A program made the position numbers and the translations under genes. Below are positions 1 to 9,286 of a stretch of 64,000 nt of DNA, one piece after another. Within the stretch, counting starts at the first letter, position 1. Every line of letters starts with the position of its first letter. Source of the DNA: JACJWR01 sp963842975 (GTDB lineage: Bacteria > Actinomycetota > Actinomycetes > S36-B12 > UBA10799); contig CAWJIH010000003.1 in assembly GCA_963842975.1 (NCBI GenBank), positions 1 through 64,000 on the forward strand, in the 5' to 3' direction. The notes below the pieces were generated by a model. It made no database searches. It had not been told where the DNA came from and saw only the letters and a list, made by a program, of their open reading frames with translations.

Positions 1-683
1 TTGAAGCCCTCGTTGACCACCAAGCCGGACGGGAACCCGACCTCGACCGAATAGCCGTAGCGGCGCCAGTAGCGCATCGCACCCACCTCGTAGCGGTTGA
101 TGATGTGCTTCTTGGATCGCTCGACCCGAATCCCCCGCCAGAATTCGCGCAACGCAGGCTCAGCCAACACTCCCCCACGGTAGCCCACCCAGTAGCTCTG
201 GACGTGGTGCGCAATGTGGGTGGAATCCATCAGTCCCCAGATGTCGCAGTCGGCGGCGTCGAAGCGAGCCATCATCGGGGCGATAGGGCGGAACGGGCCC
301 ACGAGACTGTCGTTGAGCAGCAGCACCCGCGGAGCCGCCGCCAACCGACTGAAGGCGGCCAGCCCAGCGGCCCAGGATCCGAAGTCGTAGCCGATGTTGG
401 GTCGGCGGTACACCGAGAAGCCGGCAGTTGGCGCAGGCTCGTCGGCTGGCCACCGCAGTGGCTCGGCCGCCTCCGAGGAGCTCATGATGATGACCCGGTA
501 GCCCTCGTCCATCAGCGCGAGCGACAGCGTGCGAACCGACCGGTTGAGCACCGGGTTGGGGGTGAAGTGGGCCATGAGGGCCACCCGCTCGGCGGTGATG
601 CTGGCGGGTAGCTCCTCGCCGAACTCGAACTGCGGCGGCGCGGCGACGTCGAGCACCTTCGGCAAGAACCGCCGCGGGCGCAT
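1..683 (-). CDS. Rhamnan synthesis F (RgpF)-family protein, partial
   Basis: This is the N-terminal part of a leftward gene that runs off the window's left edge. About 227 residues are visible. Frame and content fit the RgpF family (rhamnose-glucan and O-polysaccharide assembly): an early AHFTPNP segment, then DFGSWAAGL, LLNDSLVGP and QSYWVGYRGG, a pattern typical of that domain. The ATG at 683 shares one base with the TGA of the upstream WecG-like gene (TGATG), so the two are probably translationally coupled. It is the last visible member of the eleven-gene leftward glycan operon. The family is linked to rhamnan assembly, which agrees with the dTDP-rhamnose genes nearby. Exact acceptor and linkage cannot be read from the sequence. 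Confidence 0.75.
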   Translation of the reverse strand, partial: MRPRRFLPKVLDVAAPPQFEFGEELPASITAERVALMAHFTPNPVLNRSVRTLSLALMDEGYRVIIMSSSEAAEPLRWPADEPAPTAGFSVYRRPNIGYDFGSWAAGLAAFSRLAAAPRVLLLNDSLVGPFRPIAPMMARFDAADCDIWGLMDSTHIAHHVQSYWVGYRGGVLAEPALREFWRGIRVERSKKHIINRYEVGAMRYWRRYGYSVEVGFPSGLVVNEGF

Positions 684-1492
684 CACGGCGCCGCTCCGGG
701 GGGGCGCTTCACCGGCCTGGAGCGCCAGGCGCTGATGACGAATCGGGGATTGCCCCAGAGGTAGCGGCGACCCAACCGGCGTGGCTCGGTGCCCAGCCGA
801 TAGGCCCACTCCAGACCCGACCGCTGCACCCAGCGCGGCGCCTGCGACTTGGCGCCGGCAAGGAAGTCGAACGCGGCACCCACCGCCATAGCCACCACCG
901 GCACGGCGGCCGCGATCCGGGCCACCTCCCAGTCCTGCTTCGGCGTGCCCAGCCCGACCCACACGATCTGGGCACCTGAGTCGCGGATGCGCCGATCCTG
1001 CGCTCGCCGCTCGTCGTCGGTAAGCGGGCGATACGGCGGTGATTCGGCGCCCACCACCTGGGCGTTCGGCCAGCGCGACGCTATGGCGGTCTGCAGTTGC
1101 CCGAGCACCTCCGGTGATCCGCCGAGCAGGTAGTGGCGCGGGCCGTTCGCGTCGGAGGCTTCGAACACGCCCGCCATCACGTCGGGGCCGTAGACCCGCT
1201 GCCATTCGTCGGCGTATTCCGGGTAGAACCGGCGCCCCGCCCAGGCCACCGGCATCCCGTCGGTGAACACTGCCGTGTCGTCGCCTGAGAAGAGGGCGGC
1301 GTAACCGCGATCGTCGTCGGCCAGCGCCACCGTGTAGGCGTTGGCGAAGTGCACCGGAACGCCAGACTGCTGCTCACCCACCACGTGCGCGGCCTGCACC
1401 ACGGCCGCCACGGCTTGCGAAAGCGGCGCCACCCGGAACGGAACCGGACCGACCGTGCGGCGCGGCAGTTCCCGCAGCACCATGGCGTTCAC
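683..1492 (-). CDS. WecG/TagA/CpsF-family glycosyltransferase
   Basis: Family GT26 transferases add a sugar such as N-acetylmannosamine(uronate) to a polyprenyl-diphosphate-linked sugar at the cytoplasmic membrane. About 269 residues, the usual family size. Hallmarks are NAYT at residues 51-54, DGMP at 78-81, YGPDVM near 101, LLGGSPEV near 122, GAESPPYRPL near 148 and the WVGLGTPKQDWE block near 178-189, followed by a basic AFDFLAG...WRLG-type tail. I chose the GTG at 1492 because its GTGA overlaps the TGA of the fcl gene, the junction style used across this operon; the ATG at 1483 is the alternative. An open frame extends further upstream inside fcl but looks non-coding. The sugar donor is not known. 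Confidence 0.85.
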   Translation of the reverse strand: MNAMVLRELPRRTVGPVPFRVAPLSQAVAAVVQAAHVVGEQQSGVPVHFANAYTVALADDDRGYAALFSGDDTAVFTDGMPVAWAGRRFYPEYADEWQRVYGPDVMAGVFEASDANGPRHYLLGGSPEVLGQLQTAIASRWPNAQVVGAESPPYRPLTDDERRAQDRRIRDSGAQIVWVGLGTPKQDWEVARIAAAVPVVAMAVGAAFDFLAGAKSQAPRWVQRSGLEWAYRLGTEPRRLGRRYLWGNPRFVISAWRSRPVKRPPGAAP

Positions 1493-2454
1493 CGCTGGCC
1501 TGCCCGGCCGTCCCCCTGGTCGAGGTACCACTGGTAGGTGCTCGCGATGCCCTCGCGCAGACCCACCTGCGGTTCCCACCCGAGCCCCTTGAGCCGCGAC
1601 ACGTCGAGCAGTTTGCGTGGGGTGCCGTCTGGCTTGGAGGTGTCCCACACAACCTCGCCTTCAAACCCGACCACATCCGCGATGGTCGCGGCGAGATCGG
1701 CGATCGTCACGTCTTCGCCGGTGCCCACATTGATGGTCTCCGGCTCGTCATAGTTCGCCAGCAGGTGGACCACGGCGGAGGCCACGTCGTCGGTGTGCAG
1801 GAATTCGCGCCGTGGGGTGCCGGTACCCCACAACGTCACCGAATCGCCGGACTGCGTCGCTTCGTGGAATTTCCGGATCATGGCCGGCAGTACGTGCGAG
1901 GTGCGCAGATCGAAGTTGTCGCCCGGGCCGTACAGGTTGGTCGGCATGGCAGATATCCACTGCCGCCCATACTGTTCCCGGTACGACTGCACACCGATGA
2001 TCCCGGCGATCTTCGCGATGGCGTAGGCCTGGTTCGTGGGTTCCAGCGCGCCCGTGAGCAGGGAGGATTCGTGGATCGGCTGCTCTGCAAACTTCGGGTA
2101 GATACATGACGACCCCAGGAACAGCAGTCGCTGCACGCCCGCCGCGTGGGCCGCGGCAAACAGGTTGGTCTGGATCCGAAGATTGTCTTCCAGGAAGTCG
2201 ACCGGCTGCGTCGAGTTGGCCAGGATGCCGCCGACCCGGGCCGCAGCATCGACCACCACCGCCGGACGCACGGTGGCCAGCGCGTCGCGGGTGGCATCCC
2301 GATCCGTGAGGTCCACCTCGGAGGAGCGGAATCCGATGAGGTTGGTGAAGCCGTCGGCCTGCAGCCGACGCCACACCGCCGAGCCGACCAGGCCGTTGTG
2401 CCCGGCCACGTAAATGGGCGCATCGGCGGCAGGCAACAGGGTCGACGTGCTCAC
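1489..2454 (-). CDS. fcl: GDP-L-fucose synthase
   Basis: This enzyme is the epimerase/reductase that converts GDP-4-keto-6-deoxy-mannose to GDP-L-fucose using NADPH. It is a 321-residue extended SDR. The GHNGLVG nucleotide-binding glycine motif is at residues 18-24, the LGSSCIYPKFAEQPI active-site block near 114-127, and the YAIAK catalytic Tyr-Lys pair at 144-148. Length and motifs match Fcl/WcaG well. Its partner GDP-mannose 4,6-dehydratase (gmd) is not in the window and may lie left of it. The start overlaps the upstream methyltransferase stop by four bases (ATGA), so it is co-translated within the glycan operon. The locus therefore probably makes a fucose-containing polymer. Confidence 0.9.
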   Translation of the reverse strand: MSTSTLLPAADAPIYVAGHNGLVGSAVWRRLQADGFTNLIGFRSSEVDLTDRDATRDALATVRPAVVVDAAARVGGILANSTQPVDFLEDNLRIQTNLFAAAHAAGVQRLLFLGSSCIYPKFAEQPIHESSLLTGALEPTNQAYAIAKIAGIIGVQSYREQYGRQWISAMPTNLYGPGDNFDLRTSHVLPAMIRKFHEATQSGDSVTLWGTGTPRREFLHTDDVASAVVHLLANYDEPETINVGTGEDVTIADLAATIADVVGFEGEVVWDTSKPDGTPRKLLDVSRLKGLGWEPQVGLREGIASTYQWYLDQGDGRAGQR

Positions 2455-3764
2455 GTGCCCTCCCCCTCGTCTCCGATGGCGCGGGCGGACTTCATGTTCC
2501 GCAGCGGTTTCGTGACGCGCCAGGAGACGCTGGTCTCCACATCCGCCAACGCGCGGCGGGCCTCGGCGGCCTCGAATCTTGCAGCGTCGAGTTCGGCTTG
2601 CAGGTGGTCGATCTGGGTGGTGAGTGCGACGCGTTGGGCCTGCCGGTCCTCGTCCACCCGCCGCCTGTCGACCCGGAACAGTTCGGTCTCGGATTCCGCG
2701 CCGGCCAAGGCGCCGCGATAGGCCAGCAGCATCGACTCGCTGATGCGATCCGCGGCCACGAAAGAGCCCGTGCCCACCACCTCGCAGAACGGCGGCAGGT
2801 GTCGCCCGGCGTCGAGCACCACGATGGAGTCGTAGACGTGGATTCCGGTGACGCGACGAGTCCAGATGCCCAATTCGGGCTCACGCGAATGGTGATAGGC
2901 GTTGAGGTCGTCGATGCGTTCCTTGGCCCACTCCATGAACGACTGGGGATGATCCTGGTACGGCTCCCAGTAGCTGGTGTGGGTGTCCTCGACGAGATAG
3001 ACGCCGCCGTCGCGCAGCGCGCCGAACAGGTGCTCGATGGCGGTGATCTGCTGGCGCATAGAGTGTCCGCCATCGTCGATGATCACGTCGAAAGGTCCGT
3101 GCTCGGCCACCAGTCGCGCGAGGAACTCCGGATCCGTCTGGTCGCCGATCATGACGTCGAATCGGTCGGCGCACACCGCGGCCGACTCGGCGCCGATGTC
3201 GACGCCGATCAGTTCCGCGTCCGGGCCGAGCAGGTAGCGCAGCTGATCCAGTCCGCCGCCATGGAACACGCCGATCTCGAGTACCTTCACGGGCTTGCCG
3301 ACGTAGGGCGCCAGGGTCTTGGCGTACACGTCGAGGTAGTGGATCCACTTGTCGAAGGGTTGCCACGCCTTGTTGGCGGTGAACCGGGCGTACAGCGGAT
3401 TATGCGCGTACTCCTCCCAGTCCCGGCCCAGGTAGAAGGCGGCCCGATAGCACTCGATGACGTTTGGGTTGAGTTCCGGGCCGAGGGTGCGCAACTCGTC
3501 GCCGAGGCGTTCCGCGATGCGGCTCGGCGATTCGCCGGATTCCAGCGCGGCAGCCAGCCGGGAGCGCAGCTCATCGTCCCAGGGCTCGTCGGCGTCGTTG
3601 ACCAGTGCCACCGCCTGAGCGGCCTGGCCGGCCACGAGCAGCGTGAGCACCGAGACCACCGTCGGGCTCGGCGGCGTCATGGCACCGATCATCCGTTCCA
3701 CTTCTTGGCCCCTAGCCGCGAGATTCGGCGGAACGGCGTCGGCCGACTTCTCGCCCGAAGTCAT
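2451..3764 (-). CDS. Class I SAM-dependent methyltransferase with coiled-coil tail
   Basis: 437 residues. The central domain (about 160-290) has a class I methyltransferase fold: LEIGVFHGGGL (SAM-binding loop), LIGVDIG, then DVIIDDGGHSMRQQ and VYLVEDTHTSYW. This resembles the CmcI/macrocin O-methyltransferase group found in sugar and antibiotic clusters. An N-terminal segment of about 150 residues is unassigned. A heptad-like region near 375-415 (QAELDAARFEAAEARRAL) is followed by SWRVTKPLR, a short motif I know from actinobacterial glycan glycosyltransferases. The likely role is O-methylation of a sugar in the exported glycan, perhaps as a chain terminator. It overlaps both neighbours by four bases. 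The substrate is inferred only from context. Confidence 0.8.
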   Translation of the reverse strand: MTSGEKSADAVPPNLAARGQEVERMIGAMTPPSPTVVSVLTLLVAGQAAQAVALVNDADEPWDDELRSRLAAALESGESPSRIAERLGDELRTLGPELNPNVIECYRAAFYLGRDWEEYAHNPLYARFTANKAWQPFDKWIHYLDVYAKTLAPYVGKPVKVLEIGVFHGGGLDQLRYLLGPDAELIGVDIGAESAAVCADRFDVMIGDQTDPEFLARLVAEHGPFDVIIDDGGHSMRQQITAIEHLFGALRDGGVYLVEDTHTSYWEPYQDHPQSFMEWAKERIDDLNAYHHSREPELGIWTRRVTGIHVYDSIVVLDAGRHLPPFCEVVGTGSFVAADRISESMLLAYRGALAGAESETELFRVDRRRVDEDRQAQRVALTTQIDHLQAELDAARFEAAEARRALADVETSVSWRVTKPLRNMKSARAIGDEGEGT

Positions 3765-5119
3765 CCCGCACCTCCACCTAGGCCGAGGCCGAGGTTCTGG
3801 CCCACCGTGCCCCCCTTGGGAACCTTCGGCAAGGCCGCTGTGAAGTCCCTGCCGATCTGATCCGGCGCCGGAATCGTGAGCGCACCGTCGGTGGCCGGCG
3901 AGCCGCCGGGCACGGTGAAGGGCTCGGTCCAGGTACCCGGGAAGAGCATCATGCCGGGCTCGTCGGAGGATCCGGTGCGCACGCGCATCTCGAACCCGCG
4001 ATCGATGAAATCGACGAAGTCGCCGTAGGAGACGATGGCCGTGGACACCGTGTAGGAGCCGGCGGCCAGCAGCACCTCGGGCATGGCGAAGTCGATGTGA
4101 CCCACACCGGGTGTCATGGTGCGTGACCCCTGCCGGCCCGAGTTGGGCCCGGACACGTTCGCACCGAGTTCGTTGAAGAATCCAAGGCCGAAGATCACGT
4201 CTTCCACCGCCTCGGAGGAGTAATAGTGCATCCGAATCACGCCCGGCTTGCCTGAGATCAGGAAATTCACCGGCGTACCCGATTCGTCGAGCAGCTCAAG
4301 GGCAGTCACGCGCATTTCGCCGCTGCCGCGCCGGGGCGGCACCGTGGATTCCTCCACCGGCGCGCCCGCGTTGCGCTGGGCTTCGGCGGCGTTCACCTTG
4401 CGCATGTAGGCGTCCACCACTTGACGGGCTGGGCCGAGTTCCTGCACTTCGCCGTGGTCGAGCCACATGGCGATGTCGCAGCGATCGGTGACCAATCCCA
4501 TCGAGTGCGTGACGATGACGATGGTGGATCCGCGGCGGCGGAGCATGGCGATGTAGTCGAAGCACTTGCGCTGGAAATCCTCATCGCCCACCGCGATGAC
4601 CTCGTCGATCACCAGGATCTCCGGATCGACCTTCACCGCGACCGCGAAACCAAGGCGCACGTACATACCCGAGGAGTAGGTCTTGACCGGCGAGTCGATG
4701 AACTGGCCGAGGTCGGCGAAGTCGATGATGTCGTCCATCGCGGCGTCGATCTGCTTGCTGCTCAACCCGAGGATCGACGCATTCAACACAATGTTCTCGC
4801 GGCCGGTGAGCTCGCCGTGGAAGCCGGCGCCTAGTTCGAGCAACGCTGAGAGTTTGCCGTCGACCACCACCCGTCCGGCGGTCGGGCGATAGATGCCGGC
4901 GATCACCTTGAGCGCAGTGGACTTTCCCGAGCCGTTGTGGCCGACAATGCCGAACATCGAGCCCTTGGGGACGTCGAAGGTGGCGTCCTTGAGCGCCCAG
5001 AACTCCTGGCCCTTGTTGCCCCGGCCGCGCACTACTCGCTCTTTCAGCGACGTGCGGCGCTCAGGTGCGAGCCGGAACATCTTCGATAGTTCCTGCGCCC
5101 GAATGGCGATCTCGCTCAT
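3761..5119 (-). CDS. wzt: Polysaccharide ABC exporter ATPase, Wzt type (copy 1)
   Basis: ATPase half of a Wzm-Wzt exporter that moves lipid-linked polysaccharide across the cytoplasmic membrane. Walker A GHNGSGKST is at residues 60-68, a Wzt-type signature TYSSGMYVRLGF near 147-158, and Walker B ILVIDEVIAVGDEDF near 168-182. After about residue 250 there is a second domain of about 190 residues, as in Wzt proteins whose C-terminal beta-sandwich binds the glycan terminus. I use the ATG at 5119 because GGAGG sits seven bases upstream; an in-frame start 36 bases earlier lacks this. No permease is adjacent; the nearest is the damaged one at 9287-10112. A close paralogue lies at 11055-12357. A 115-bp gap separates it from the upstream GT4. 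Confidence 0.9.
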   Translation of the reverse strand: MSEIAIRAQELSKMFRLAPERRTSLKERVVRGRGNKGQEFWALKDATFDVPKGSMFGIVGHNGSGKSTALKVIAGIYRPTAGRVVVDGKLSALLELGAGFHGELTGRENIVLNASILGLSSKQIDAAMDDIIDFADLGQFIDSPVKTYSSGMYVRLGFAVAVKVDPEILVIDEVIAVGDEDFQRKCFDYIAMLRRRGSTIVIVTHSMGLVTDRCDIAMWLDHGEVQELGPARQVVDAYMRKVNAAEAQRNAGAPVEESTVPPRRGSGEMRVTALELLDESGTPVNFLISGKPGVIRMHYYSSEAVEDVIFGLGFFNELGANVSGPNSGRQGSRTMTPGVGHIDFAMPEVLLAAGSYTVSTAIVSYGDFVDFIDRGFEMRVRTGSSDEPGMMLFPGTWTEPFTVPGGSPATDGALTIPAPDQIGRDFTAALPKVPKGGTVGQNLGLGLGGGAG

Positions 5120-5234
5120 CAAGCCTCCGTCGGAAGTTTCTGTGCGCCAGGTCAACGCGACACCTGACTGGGGAGCAGTCTAGTGCCGCGCGGCGCCTGC
5201 CTGTGGGCGACGCTCGGCGGCATGGCGTCTCGGC

Positions 5235-6410
5235 CTACTTGAGACGCACCTTGCCCAATGCGACGCGCGCCACCGCACCTGCGCCCTGCGCCTCATAGAG
5301 ATCGCGGGCGTTGATGAGTCGCCGACGCATCGCACCGTTCGACCCGCGACCACGCCACTTGCGCCGACGCGTCGTCGGGTTCGCACCGAGCAGTCGCACC
5401 AGTGCGGCGGCCGAATCGGGCCACGACATTTGGCCACGCACGTAGCGGTAGCAGAGGTCGCCGTGGGCGCGCAGCAACAGCGGATCGTCAGCATAGGCGC
5501 GCAACTGTGCGGCCATGAGGTCCAGCGAGGCGAAACACAACGGGGCGAACTCCGGGTGGGCGCCGGTGTCGAGGGCCAACGAGGCCGTTCCCAGCGCCTG
5601 CGCCTCCACCAGCGGCAGGTTGCAGCCCTCCCACTTGCTCAACGTGACGAACACGTCGAGGCCGCGCAGGTACTCCTCGCGCTCGGCGTTGGAGGCGTTG
5701 AGGTGGCAGCGGAATCCAGCGGCGGCCACTCGCGCGGCGTCGGTATCCGACCCGCGACCCATCACCTCCCAGCGAGCGTTCACCAAACCGTGGCGCTCCT
5801 CGGCGAGCCGACGCAGGTACTCGAGCATGTCGTTGCCCTTATAGCGAGCCTCGCCCTCGCCGAGACGCATCAACAGTCCGACGCGCAGCGGCGCATCAGG
5901 CGCTCGTGGCGGCAGCCACTCCTTGGTGCCCAGATCGGTGATGTGGTCCACGCCGTTGGGGATCACCGTGGCGTCGGGCCAGCCGATCTCCTCGCGGATG
6001 AACTCGCTGATGGCCACCACGTCGTCGACGTTGGCGTAGACGTGATCGGACTTGTAGCGCTCCCGCTTGGCGCGCTCGTCGGCATCGTCGAACAGCACCG
6101 CCGGTGGCTCCCCGTGCTCGTAGGCCACCGTGCGCACCTTGCCACGCATCGCGGGCAGCAATTCGAAGAACGGGCTGCCGTGGGCCACCACCACGTCGGC
6201 GCCGATGTCGGCCGCCAACGCCAGCACCGCCTCAGCGGTCGGCTCCACCTCGTGCACCGGCAGCTGGTCGAATAGGCCGTCGGAACTCAAGCACGCCACC
6301 TCGCACCCGACACCGAGGCGCACGAGCTCGGGCGCCAGCGCGGCGATCACCTCAGGCAGACCGAATCCGCGGGCCATCACCGGCGCCGCCATCAGAACCT
6401 TCACGGCCAC
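5235..6410 (-). CDS. Glycosyltransferase family 4
   Basis: 391 residues with a two-domain GT-B layout. The N-terminal domain opens with KVLMAAPVMARGFGLPEV; the C-terminal domain has RLGEGEARYKGNDMLEYLRRL, then LDVFVTLSKWEGCNLPLVEA, which carries the E-x7-E element typical of retaining GT4 enzymes. A basic tail (RRRKWRGRG) follows. It transfers a sugar from a nucleotide donor during glycan assembly on the cytoplasmic face; donor and acceptor are unknown. The GTG at 6410 gives a ten-base overlap with the upstream GT2. A second GTG at 6404 would make the four-base GTGA overlap seen at other junctions and is equally plausible. Confidence 0.82.
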   Translation of the reverse strand: MAVKVLMAAPVMARGFGLPEVIAALAPELVRLGVGCEVACLSSDGLFDQLPVHEVEPTAEAVLALAADIGADVVVAHGSPFFELLPAMRGKVRTVAYEHGEPPAVLFDDADERAKRERYKSDHVYANVDDVVAISEFIREEIGWPDATVIPNGVDHITDLGTKEWLPPRAPDAPLRVGLLMRLGEGEARYKGNDMLEYLRRLAEERHGLVNARWEVMGRGSDTDAARVAAAGFRCHLNASNAEREEYLRGLDVFVTLSKWEGCNLPLVEAQALGTASLALDTGAHPEFAPLCFASLDLMAAQLRAYADDPLLLRAHGDLCYRYVRGQMSWPDSAAALVRLLGANPTTRRRKWRGRGSNGAMRRRLINARDLYEAQGAGAVARVALGKVRLK

Positions 6411-7276
6411 ACCGCCTCAATGTAGGAACCCCATCGTCGGATGAACAGGCGACGATCCGGCCAGCTCTCCTCGCCGCGTTCGCGGGTGGCGTTTTCGATG
6501 TGCACCACCGGCCCGGCATCGACCACCACGACCTCCTGGCCGAGGCGTCGGGCTGCCAGGCACAGGTCCACGTCCTGGGCCTCCGCGCTGTAGTGCTCGT
6601 CGAATCCGCCGAGCCGGGCGAACAACTCGGTGCGAATCATCAGTGCCGCACCGGTCACGGCGATCGCCGGCCAGATGTCGCCGGGGTTGTGGACGGCCTG
6701 CTTGTCGGTACCCGGGTGATAGCACAGTCCCTTGAGATCACCGGATCGGAACACGTCCAGGCCGAGGTGCTGCACGCGGCCGTCGGGGAGGTCCAGGAAC
6801 AGCCCGGCGATCCCCACCCCCGGTGCGCTGACGGCGTCGTAGAGCGCAAGCACCGGGCCGACATCGGGCAGCACCACGTCGTTGTTGCAGAAGAAGACGT
6901 GGTCAAACATCACCCGAGCGTTCACGCAGGTGTTGTTGTTGGCCGAGAAGTGGTAGTCGAGGCCCTCCACCACGGTGATCGCGCCACCGAGGTCGTCGTA
7001 GCAGGCGAGCACCTCCGGGTCGGTGGATCCGGTGTCACCGACGATCACCTGCAGTCCCAGCCCGCGCGCGGCGAACTGCGGCTCACCGGCCACCAAGGTG
7101 CGCAGCAGTGGCACGATGAGATCCGGGCGGTCGAGGTTGAGGATCACGACGCTGACCCCGGGGTCGTCGTTGACCGCGGGGGCCCAGGTATCGGCCTCCA
7201 CATCGGCGATCCGTTGCAGCGTCGTGCGATCGCGGTAGGGAGCAAGGGGATGGTCGGCAGCTCGCGACACTGGCAT
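6401..7276 (-). CDS. Glycosyltransferase family 2
   Basis: 291 residues, single GT-A domain. It shows VSVVILNLDRPDLI (first strand), VIVGDTGSTD, the FFCNNDVVLPD acidic motif expected to bind metal and nucleotide sugar, and the late AVTGAALMIRTELFARLGGFDE segment with AQDVDLCLAARRLG. This GGFDE...DVDLC pattern is typical of WcaA/RfbF-type rhamnosyltransferase-like GT2 proteins, but the donor cannot be assigned. It lies 23 bp downstream of the larger GT2 and overlaps the following GT4. A TAGACT hexamer 7-13 bases before the ATG could be an internal -10 element, but no good -35 is visible, so operon transcription remains the simplest reading. Confidence 0.85.
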   Translation of the reverse strand: MPVSRAADHPLAPYRDRTTLQRIADVEADTWAPAVNDDPGVSVVILNLDRPDLIVPLLRTLVAGEPQFAARGLGLQVIVGDTGSTDPEVLACYDDLGGAITVVEGLDYHFSANNNTCVNARVMFDHVFFCNNDVVLPDVGPVLALYDAVSAPGVGIAGLFLDLPDGRVQHLGLDVFRSGDLKGLCYHPGTDKQAVHNPGDIWPAIAVTGAALMIRTELFARLGGFDEHYSAEAQDVDLCLAARRLGQEVVVVDAGPVVHIENATRERGEESWPDRRLFIRRWGSYIEAVWP

Positions 7277-7299
7277 GAGCCAGAGTCTACAAGGGCTGG

Positions 7300-9258
7300 C
7301 TACACCGCAGTGGTTCCTTCAGCGAGCCACTTTGCAAAGGTGGCCCGGTCGATCTCCGGTTGGATCAGGTCGGTGTCTTGCACGTACTGCCCCCCGCGCA
7401 GGAAGTTCGGGTTGAGGTAGGGGTCGGTGAGCAACTCCGCTCCCCACTTGGACTGCATGTAGAACGTCTCGGACAGTTCCACGTTGCGGCGCCGACTCAC
7501 CGATTCGTAGTGCAGGAGCACCGCGTAGGGCGTGTAGACCACTGCCTTGCCTCGGGCGCGCAACGTGAGGCAAAAATCCACGTCGCCGTATCCGTTCGGC
7601 ACGAACTTCTCGTCGAGCCCGCCCACCTCGGCGTACTCGCTCGCCTTCACCATCAATGCCGCGCCGGTCACGGCGATGGCCTCGTGGGCAACGTGCGGCA
7701 AATCCATGAAGAAGTGGTGGTTGTTGGGGATGGTCATGGCGGTGTGGTCGGCCACGTGCGCTCCGGCTCCGACGATGCCCGCGTGCTGGATGCGCCCGTC
7801 CTCGTAGAGCAACTTCGCGCCCACCGCGCCCACGTCGTCGAACTGGGCGTACATGAGCATCTGCTCGATCCAGTCCGGCGTCACCACCTCGGTGTCGTTG
7901 TTGAGCAGCACGAGATAGTCACCGGTCGCGGCGCGCGCACCCGCGTTGTTCAGGCGTGCGAAGTTGAAGTAGCCCGCGTCGTACACGACGCGGACGTTGT
8001 TGTCGGAGACCTGCAGCTTCTCGTAGAAGGCCACCGTGCGGGGGTCGGTACTGCCGTTGTCGACCAGCACCACCTCGATGTCCGGGTAGGTGCTCCGGGC
8101 GAAGATCGATTCGATGCAGCCGCGCACGAGTTCGGGCCGATCCTTCGTCGGGATCACGATGGACACCCGGGGCAGCGGATCGGGCAGGGCGTAGGTGAGC
8201 CGGTAATGATTGGTGAAGGGGTCGATGTCGACCTCCACGGACTTCCCGCGCCGTTCGGCCGCCTGCTGCACGGCACGCATGCCGTTGATGCGGGAATAGG
8301 GCTTCGCCTCGCCGCCTTCCTCGCCGGCGGTGCTCTCCGGGTGGCTGCGCCATTGGTAGAGGACCAGCGGGATGTGCAGCACGTCGGTGTCGGCCGCGTC
8401 GACTGCGCGCAGCATCAAGTCGTGATCCTGTGCGCCCTCGAATCCCTCTCTGAAGCCGCCGATGCGCTCGAGTAGATCGCGGCTGTAGACCGACAGGTGG
8501 TTGGTGTAGTTGGTGCCCACGTGCAGGTACCACGACCACTCCGGTTTGAACCAGGAGTTGTGCAGCAACTCTCCCTCGGGTCCCACCACCCGCTCGTCGC
8601 TGTACATCACCTGCGGCGCGACACCGGCCACCTCGTAGCGGGTGTTGATGGCCTTGACCACCTCGGCCAGCGACTGCGGGTAGAGCCGATCATCGTGGTC
8701 CAGGAAGGCCACGTAGTCGCCGTCGGCCATCTGCAGGGCGGTGTTCGAGGCGGCAGAAATGTGCCTGTTCTCCTCGTGGACCACCACCTTCACCCGGTCC
8801 GGGTAGGCCGCGCGGAACGCTTCGATGACGCCACTGACGGCTGGATCGCCGGAAGCATCGTCGACGATGCACGCCTGCCAGTTGGGGTAGACCTGCAGCG
8901 CAATGCTGCTCAGGGCCTCACGCAGGTATCGGGGCTTGGGCCGGTACACCGGAACGATGACGCTGATGGTGGGCTGCAGCGGCAGCGTCGCCACGTGTTT
9001 GCGCAGGTGGTCGTAGTAGGAACGGAGCATCTGGGCGTGGACGTCGGTCGCGTCGACGGCAGGGTCCGGTTGGGTGCGCATGTAGTGGTCCACTCGCTCG
9101 GCGAACCGCAGCAACCTGTGCGCACCGCGCAGTTGGATGTCCGCAGCGCGGCGGGCCTTCCGGGCGCTTCCGGGGCGCGCGAGCATGCGCGAGAAGGCTG
9201 ATTTGGCGCGAGCCTTTGCAGGTGGATCGGCTGCAGGCACGTCGGGCGAATCAGTCAC
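7300..9258 (-). CDS. Two-domain glycosyltransferase family 2 protein
   Basis: 652 residues with two GT-A domains in tandem. Domain 1 (about 95-340) has SVIVPVYRPKPRYLREA, CIVDDASGD, a YVAFLDHDDRLYP acidic motif and GAQDHDLMLRA. Domain 2 (about 365-610) has SIVIPTKDRPELVRGC, VVLVDNGSTD, YLVLLNNDTEVV and YGDVDFCLTLRARG. Both domains keep their acidic motifs, so both may be catalytic, as in bifunctional polymer-building GT2 enzymes. About 90 N-terminal residues and a 40-residue tail (DLIQPEIDRATFAKWLAEG) fall outside the domains. The start is a GTG 28 bp after the wzm stop. A paralogue with a degenerate second domain lies at 27238-29135. Sugar specificity is unknown. Confidence 0.87.
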   Translation of the reverse strand: MTDSPDVPAADPPAKARAKSAFSRMLARPGSARKARRAADIQLRGAHRLLRFAERVDHYMRTQPDPAVDATDVHAQMLRSYYDHLRKHVATLPLQPTISVIVPVYRPKPRYLREALSSIALQVYPNWQACIVDDASGDPAVSGVIEAFRAAYPDRVKVVVHEENRHISAASNTALQMADGDYVAFLDHDDRLYPQSLAEVVKAINTRYEVAGVAPQVMYSDERVVGPEGELLHNSWFKPEWSWYLHVGTNYTNHLSVYSRDLLERIGGFREGFEGAQDHDLMLRAVDAADTDVLHIPLVLYQWRSHPESTAGEEGGEAKPYSRINGMRAVQQAAERRGKSVEVDIDPFTNHYRLTYALPDPLPRVSIVIPTKDRPELVRGCIESIFARSTYPDIEVVLVDNGSTDPRTVAFYEKLQVSDNNVRVVYDAGYFNFARLNNAGARAATGDYLVLLNNDTEVVTPDWIEQMLMYAQFDDVGAVGAKLLYEDGRIQHAGIVGAGAHVADHTAMTIPNNHHFFMDLPHVAHEAIAVTGAALMVKASEYAEVGGLDEKFVPNGYGDVDFCLTLRARGKAVVYTPYAVLLHYESVSRRRNVELSETFYMQSKWGAELLTDPYLNPNFLRGGQYVQDTDLIQPEIDRATFAKWLAEGTTAV

Positions 9259-9286
9259 GGCATCAGCATACCGGGGGCGGTCGACG

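Noticed and set aside
1493..1648. Longer N-terminus of the WecG-like protein
   Set aside because: The extra 52 residues overlap fcl coding sequence and are Arg/Gly-rich shadow sequence; the GTGA junction gives a better start.
2598..3860. 420-residue plus-strand open frame
   Set aside because: Antisense to the methyltransferase gene; no recognisable motif.
5120..5234. Internal promoter upstream of wzt copy 1 (CTAGACT, TTGACC)
   Set aside because: The two elements are in the wrong order and spacing; read-through from the operon is sufficient.
7360..8475. 371-residue plus-strand open frame
   Set aside because: Antisense to the two-domain GT2 gene; Val/His/Gly-rich without family features.
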